28,100 nt of DNA from an uncultured Allobaculum sp. (GTDB taxonomy: Bacteria > Bacillota_I > Bacilli_A > Erysipelotrichales > Erysipelotrichaceae), in the NCBI GenBank assembly GCA_948467695.1, contig CAOKFJ010000001.1:1-28100 (forward strand). Reading direction: 5' to 3'. The stretch's first letter is position 1. Each line of letters opens with the position of its first letter. The translations under genes and the position numbers were made by a program. The notes under the pieces are model-generated. The model saw only the letters and a program-made list of their open reading frames with translations, ran no database searches and was not told the origin of the DNA. Shown here one piece after another: positions 24,405-28,100 of the stretch.

Positions 24405-25874
24405 TTACTGCGCTCTGGATGGATTATTTGGCGCCGCGGCGTTTTTGGAAACCGGCTTTGGCGCCTGCGCTTCCTTTTTTGCCGCAGTGGACACTTCTGT
24501 ATCGTAGATCAGAAGCATCTCGTCGATCATGCGGCGAAGCTTTTCATCCGCTACCACAAAATCATCCAGTTTCTTCTCTTCCGGTGCATTTTCGCTGACA
24601 GCATCGCGAAGCTGTTTGACTTCGCTGCGGACATTTTCCACAACCTGATTCTGATTGGGGAGCACTTCAGCAGGGTCGTTTGCATGAGCAGAAGCGGTGT
24701 AGATCTGTGCCTGCTCTTCTTTTTCTTTCTGACGCTTCGCTTCTTCATCACGCTTTTTCTGCGTTTCCGCAAGATTGAGACGGGCGATTTTATACATCGA
24801 AGCCATCAGCGGCACACCGAGAATCATGCCGGCTACACCAAAGAGCGTACCGCCGACAACGATGGTGATCATGACGAAGATACCGGGCAGACCGACTTTG
24901 TTTCCAATGACGCGCGGGAAGAACACATTGGATTCAATCTGCTGGATGATGACAAGGAACACCAGGAAGATCAGACACTTGGTCGGCGAGATGGTGAAGA
25001 TGATAAACGCGCCGATACCGCCGCCGATAAACGCGCCGATCATCGGGATCATATTGATGACACCGACAAGAATGCCGATCATTGTCGCGTAGGGCAGCTG
25101 CAGAATGAGCATGCCGACAATGCACATCGTCGACAGAATCGCGGCTTCTATGATTTCACCGATAATAAACGATTTGAACGACTGGTTGATGATGCGCAGA
25201 TCGCGTGTCAGATGCGTGCGTCTTTTCTTCGATACATACAGATCGAGGAACGTGTAGTACCAGCGCACGAAACGCTCCTTCTCGGCAAGGACATAGGACG
25301 AGAAGACAATGACAACAAACAGATTGACGAAGAATCCGGCAAAAGAGGAAACAAATGTCATCGTGCTGTTCATCACATTGCTTGAACCCGAGCCCTTGGC
25401 AATGAAGCTCATAATCGCCGCGAACGTCTGGTCCCAATCGATGTTGCTCGCCTTGAAGCGGTCCGCCAGCGATGGATAGTTGTGCAGCAGTTTCTGGATC
25501 ATGCTGTCGATTTCCGCGAAATACTGCGGCGCTTCATTCGTCAGCATGCGCAGAGCGCTGACAAGGTTAGGAATAATGATGGAAAGGATGAGCACGATCA
25601 GCAGAATCATGACCAGAAATGAGGTCAGGATCGCCAGCGAGCGCGCCCGTTTTACAAAAAACGGCTTGCCGGTGGATTTCAGCTTTCTTTCAACCGGCTC
25701 CATGATCAGATTGAGAACAAAGGCCAGTGCAGCCCCGCCCAGTAAAGAGGTAATGGATGCCATCAGCACCCCGATTCCGGAAAGAACCGAGGAGAAATTG
25801 GTGATAAACAGGATCGCCAGAACGACGATGATGCCCATCATCCACAGCGTCCGGTATTTTCGAAATATTTTCAT
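24405..25874 (-). CDS. AI-2E/PerM-family membrane permease with charged C-terminal tail
   Basis: A 489-residue polytopic protein of the AI-2E transporter (UPF0118/PerM) superfamily. The ATG at 25874 follows a GAGG about seven bases upstream. About seven or eight membrane helices lie in residues 10-360. The family core is clear in the second half: GVINMIPMIGAFIGGGIGAF, the IIQQIESNVFFPRVIGNKVGL block and FGVAGMILGVPL. Members export small molecules, exchange ions or are thought to export autoinducer-2, so the substrate cannot be assigned from sequence. Residues about 365-489 form a cytoplasmic tail with a Lys/Glu/Gln-rich helix (KKRDEEAKRQKEKEEQ), a further predicted helix and an Ala/Pro-rich end. 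This tail is longer than usual for the family. Monocistronic. Confidence 0.9.
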   Translation of the reverse strand: MKIFRKYRTLWMMGIIVVLAILFITNFSSVLSGIGVLMASITSLLGGAALAFVLNLIMEPVERKLKSTGKPFFVKRARSLAILTSFLVMILLIVLILSIIIPNLVSALRMLTNEAPQYFAEIDSMIQKLLHNYPSLADRFKASNIDWDQTFAAIMSFIAKGSGSSNVMNSTMTFVSSFAGFFVNLFVVIVFSSYVLAEKERFVRWYYTFLDLYVSKKRRTHLTRDLRIINQSFKSFIIGEIIEAAILSTMCIVGMLILQLPYATMIGILVGVINMIPMIGAFIGGGIGAFIIFTISPTKCLIFLVFLVIIQQIESNVFFPRVIGNKVGLPGIFVMITIVVGGTLFGVAGMILGVPLMASMYKIARLNLAETQKKRDEEAKRQKEKEEQAQIYTASAHANDPAEVLPNQNQVVENVRSEVKQLRDAVSENAPEEKKLDDFVVADEKLRRMIDEMLLIYDTEVSTAAKKEAQAPKPVSKNAAAPNNPSRAQ

Positions 25875-26044
25875 AATCAGCCTCGCATTGATATCTTTCG
25901 TTACCTGTCATGATATCTTTTTTCTGCTTCGATCCGTGTCTTTTTTTACACTAAATCGTCCGAAATGTGTATGCGCTTTCGAATCGTCTGATTTTCGCGC
26001 CGTTCATTTTGAAACAGACTCCACGCAGACATATCGCTGCAGCA

Positions 26045-26212
26045 TCATGACATATAATTCTTCAGAAAATACAGTCCGGCAATCAGGCAGATCGCTCCGC
26101 CTGCCAGATACCACAGATTTCCCCAGAACAGAGAAACCATCGAGAAGGCGCATGCGCCAAATAGAAACAGAAAACTCAGCCATCCAGCCGTTTTGTGATT
26201 CATTGGTTTCAT
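26045..26212 (-). CDS. Small two-helix membrane protein
   Basis: A 55-residue peptide. The ATG at 26212 is supported by GGGGAG eight bases upstream; the open frame extends further to 26254 without a ribosome site. After a short basic N-terminus (MKPMNHKTAG), two hydrophobic segments lie at about residues 10-28 and 31-48, separated by WGN, with a KNYMS end. It looks like a hairpin integral membrane protein. No family recognised. It lies between the permease gene and the divergent muramidase gene. Confidence 0.65.
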   Translation of the reverse strand: MKPMNHKTAGWLSFLFLFGACAFSMVSLFWGNLWYLAGGAICLIAGLYFLKNYMS

Positions 26213-26239
26213 GTCAGATTCTCCCCTTCGTTTTTCAAC

Positions 26240-26248
26240 ATCATACCA
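26240..26248 (-). promoter_or_regulatory. Extended -10 promoter of the small membrane protein gene
   Basis: On the minus strand TGGTATGAT gives an extended -10 (TGn plus TATGAT). It lies about 30 bases before the ATG at 26212, leaving a short leader that contains the ribosome site. No good -35 box is seen, as is typical for extended -10 promoters. Confidence 0.45.
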
Positions 26249-26432
26249 TTGCAATTTTCAAATCAGGCTCGTGTTGCCGTAATGAAAGAATCCTGAAAGC
26301 ACGGACATACCGTCACTTCTCTGATCGTTTTGACCATGCATCCGCCTACGGTCGCTTATTTCTATTCAACGCGATGGATTTCATGTATTTTTATTGTAAT
26401 TATTTTAAAAATTTCCGGCAAAATCTGATCGG

Positions 26433-26440
26433 AAAGGAGG
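26433..26440 (+). promoter_or_regulatory. Strong Shine-Dalgarno without a usable start codon
   Basis: AAAGGAGG is a near-perfect ribosome site on the coding strand of the muramidase gene. The next 15 bases contain no ATG, GTG or TTG; only an ATA at 26456 follows, and it is in another frame. This suggests a lost start codon or a base missing or added before the open frame. Confidence 0.5.
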
Positions 26441-26486
26441 GACAAGAAAGGCGCCATAGAAAAAGAAAAACTAATCCCCCAAAAAA

Positions 26487-27125
26487 ATCGCGGCTTCAGC
26501 GCGCTCCAGTACGAAACCAAAGAGCAGAGCATCGAAAGCCCGATTATCGTCTTCCAGACGCATTCTGATCGTCCTGATTCTGTTCTCCATCAGCTGCTCC
26601 ATCTTTGCGCTGCTCATGCCAGCCAGAACCGTGCACTCGCGCGAAGAAATTCTGACGCTTGTCGAGCATTATGCCGCCAAAGAAGGAATTTCCGATCATA
26701 TTTCCAAACTGAAAGCCATCGTGACCGTCGAGTCCAACTGGGAAGCTGAGGATGTCTTCCAGTCGAGCGAATCGCTCGGCCTGCCGCCCAACTCGCTTTC
26801 CACACGCGATTCCATCAAGCAGGGCGTTCACTACTACCGCACGCTTCTTGATAAAGCGCAAAGTCTCGGTGTCGATCAGGATGCCGTCTTTCAGGCATAC
26901 AACTTCGGAAGCGGATATCTCGACTACGTGGCAGAGAATGGCAAAAAACACACCTCCGCTCTTGCCGAAGCCTTCTCTTCAGAGCACGCCAAAGGGGTTA
27001 TCGTCGCCTATCCCAATCCGATCGCCATTGAGCGCAATGGCGGATGGCGATACCAGTACGGCAATATGTTCTATGTCGACCTCATCCACCAGCACCTCGA
27101 ACCTGCTTCCTCCAACAATCCATAA
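26487..27125 (+). CDS. Membrane-anchored lysozyme-like muramidase with an abnormal start
   Basis: Peptidoglycan hydrolase of the lysozyme-like family seen in Bacillota (PF13702 type). The core matches the family: catalytic Glu in IVTVESNW (E39 counted from the ATG at 26616), then the QSSES block, SIKQGVHYYRTLLDKA and QAYNFGSGYLDYV. The first ATG (26616) lies at the end of a hydrophobic segment. The open frame continues upstream to the TAA at 26472 and encodes a basic region and a good membrane anchor (RRILIVLILFSISCSIFALL), so the true protein must start further upstream. No in-frame ATG, GTG or TTG exists there. I give ATC 26487 as the outermost near-cognate codon. An AAAGGAGG lies at 26433-26440, in front of no usable start in this frame. 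The catalytic domain should act outside the membrane. Confidence 0.75.
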   Translation: MAASARSSTKPKSRASKARLSSSRRILIVLILFSISCSIFALLMPARTVHSREEILTLVEHYAAKEGISDHISKLKAIVTVESNWEAEDVFQSSESLGLPPNSLSTRDSIKQGVHYYRTLLDKAQSLGVDQDAVFQAYNFGSGYLDYVAENGKKHTSALAEAFSSEHAKGVIVAYPNPIAIERNGGWRYQYGNMFYVDLIHQHLEPASSNNP

Positions 27126-27131
27126 ACATTC

Positions 27132-27171
27132 AGCCGGATAGCGCCAACTTTCTGTTTAGCGCCATCCGGCT
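27132..27171. terminator. Inverted repeat between convergent genes, probable bidirectional terminator
   Basis: AGCCGGATAGCGC and GCGCCATCCGGCT form a 13-base stem with one mismatch around a 14-base loop. The T tracts are poor on both strands. It lies between the convergent muramidase and coiled-coil genes, 7 bases after the muramidase stop. Confidence 0.65.
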
Positions 27172-27182
27172 GTTCTGCTTCT

Positions 27183-27413
27183 TCATGTGTACAAATACTT
27201 CTCTGCCTGCTTCTGCGCATCTCGAAAAATGTTCAACACGCTTTGCGCCGCATCCTCAATCGAGCCGGGCTGTTCAAAGTCAATGCATGGACTGGATATC
27301 CGCTCCTGAAGAGTTCTGTTTTCCTGGCGCAGAGCAGCAATCTTCTTCTGCTGCCAGGAAGCGATCGCAATCAGATCGTTTTTCTTCAGTTTATGTATCT
27401 GCTTGGGCGTCAT
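27183..27413 (-). CDS. Small coiled-coil protein
   Basis: A 76-residue cytoplasmic protein. Residues about 8-38 form a basic coiled coil (KKNDLIAIASWQQKKIAALR...), followed by a conserved-looking C-terminal motif, GSIEDAAQSVLNIFRDAQKQAEKYL. This resembles the G-S-I-A-E-A-x-L...VFEAAQxAAxxYL motif of small uncharacterised Bacillota proteins. Its ATG overlaps the stop codon of the upstream surface-protein gene in an ATGA arrangement, so the two are translationally coupled. The upstream gene encodes a pilin-like surface protein, which suggests a linked envelope role. Function unknown. Confidence 0.75.
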   Translation of the reverse strand: MTPKQIHKLKKNDLIAIASWQQKKIAALRQENRTLQERISSPCIDFEQPGSIEDAAQSVLNIFRDAQKQAEKYLYT

Positions 27414-28100
27414 TCATGTTCCGCTTTCTTGCGATAAGCAATCCCTGCCAGAGCGGATGCCCCCAGTGCGGCGATCAGAAACAGACCGCCAAGAAGCGCG
27501 GCATGTTCAATTACCGCGGTATTCACATCGCTCTTGCCTTTGGGTTTGGAAGAAGATGATTTCGAACTGGATTTCGATTTCGACCGGGAACTTGACTTCG
27601 AATTGGACTTGCTGCTCGAACGGCTAGAAGAAGCTGACGATTTTGAAAAAGATGAAGACGACGCGCTCGAAGAATAATCTTCTTCGAGTATCGTTTTCGG
27701 AAGCGCTCTGACGTCAAACGCATACTCGCCATTTTCGTCAAGACGGGGAATGGAAAGCAGAAAAGGGGCGATATCTCTAAATCCTCTGATGCTTGCTTTC
27801 TGCCGAATGAGATACAGTCCAGCGGGCAGATTCTGGCATGCTGCCTTTCCCTGTCGTATCAGGTGGACTGTCCCTTTTATTCGTTTTTCTCTTGCATAGC
27901 CGTCAAGTTCGCGCGCTGTTGTCTGATGCATCAGGTTTTCAAGAGGCATTTTTTCATCACGGAATGCTTCCGTATATACAAATCCGCTTTTTGACACTCC
28001 GGATGCATCCAGATCGGCAACACGGATCAGTTCAATCGAACCGGAGTCGAGTTTCCTGTGTCTGTATTCAAAAATCAGCGTAATGCTTCCTGTCCTTATC
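27410..28100 (-). CDS. Pilin-like surface protein, partial at the window edge
   Basis: The frame is open to the last base of the window, so the start lies outside; a GTG at 27997 is internal. The visible 229 residues begin with a beta-rich segment (SITLIFEYRHRKLDSGSIELIRVADL) and continue with FRDIAPFLLSIPRLDENGEYAFDVRALPK. Both resemble the prealbumin-like/Cna-B folds of small Gram-positive surface proteins. A stalk of about 50 residues, almost only Ser and Lys with a few Arg and Ala, follows. One membrane helix (ALLGGLFLIAALGASALAGIAY) and a KKAEHE tail end the protein. No LPxTG-like motif lies between stalk and helix, so it may be retained by the helix alone. The stop codon overlaps the start of the coiled-coil gene. 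Confidence 0.75.
   Translation of the reverse strand, partial: IRTGSITLIFEYRHRKLDSGSIELIRVADLDASGVSKSGFVYTEAFRDEKMPLENLMHQTTARELDGYAREKRIKGTVHLIRQGKAACQNLPAGLYLIRQKASIRGFRDIAPFLLSIPRLDENGEYAFDVRALPKTILEEDYSSSASSSSFSKSSASSSRSSSKSNSKSSSRSKSKSSSKSSSSKPKGKSDVNTAVIEHAALLGGLFLIAALGASALAGIAYRKKAEHE

Noticed and set aside
25480..26568. Plus-strand ORF spanning the permease, small protein and muramidase leader
   Set aside because: It runs antisense to two supported genes and has no start site support. Its end overlaps the muramidase anchor in another frame; I use it only to discuss frameshifting.
27132..27171. Inverted repeat as a mobile-element end or attachment site
   Set aside because: There is no integrase, target duplication or second copy. 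Its position between convergent genes fits a terminator.
27537..27680. Acidic repeat-like peptide on the plus strand
   Set aside because: It is the complement of the Ser/Lys stalk codons of the surface protein and has no independent gene signals.

Overview
This window looks like chromosome of a low-to-moderate GC Gram-positive bacterium of the Bacillota, most plausibly an Erysipelotrichia-type commensal. The grounds are AGGAGG-type ribosome sites, ComEA/ComEC competence genes, a sortase-anchored Cna-B/SpaA adhesin, C39-like membrane-tethered peptidases and a CIRCE-like operator; the taxonomic placement is inference. No rRNA, tRNA, CRISPR array, insertion sequence or prophage was seen.

Left part (1-6200, all plus strand): a PD-(D/E)XK (Rpn/transposase-like) protein; a largely empty 0.5 kb spacer; ftsH behind a CIRCE-like operator that covers its probable -35 box; then two tandem paralogous single-pass membrane proteins with extracytoplasmic C39-like cysteine peptidase domains. 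Convergent to these is a 1638-residue cell-wall adhesin (minus strand, 6223-11139) with a good promoter and an inverted repeat beside it. It is followed by the late competence operon comEA-comEC (minus strand, 14080-11524).

Centre (14295-21091, plus strand): two very large, unrecognised, paralogous proteins. The first is 1339 residues. The second is shorter and is interrupted by one in-frame TAA at 19205. Both copies have a -10-like hexamer ending exactly six bases before the ATG and no Shine-Dalgarno sequence, so they look like leaderless transcripts. This pair is the least explained and most interesting part of the window.

Right part (minus strand unless stated): thioredoxin, an ALDH3-type aldehyde dehydrogenase with an unusual cofactor-site motif, a second thioredoxin, an AI-2E/PerM-family permease with a long charged C-terminal tail, and a 55-residue membrane peptide. 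Next comes a plus-strand lysozyme-like muramidase whose membrane anchor is encoded upstream of any normal start codon. The last two genes are translationally coupled: a surface pilin-like protein running off the right edge and a small coiled-coil protein. Most genes are separately terminated by clear intrinsic terminators, so the window is mainly monocistronic, apart from comEA-comEC and the final pair. The recurring theme is the cell envelope: membrane proteolysis, extracellular peptidases, adhesin, pilin-like protein, muramidase and DNA uptake.
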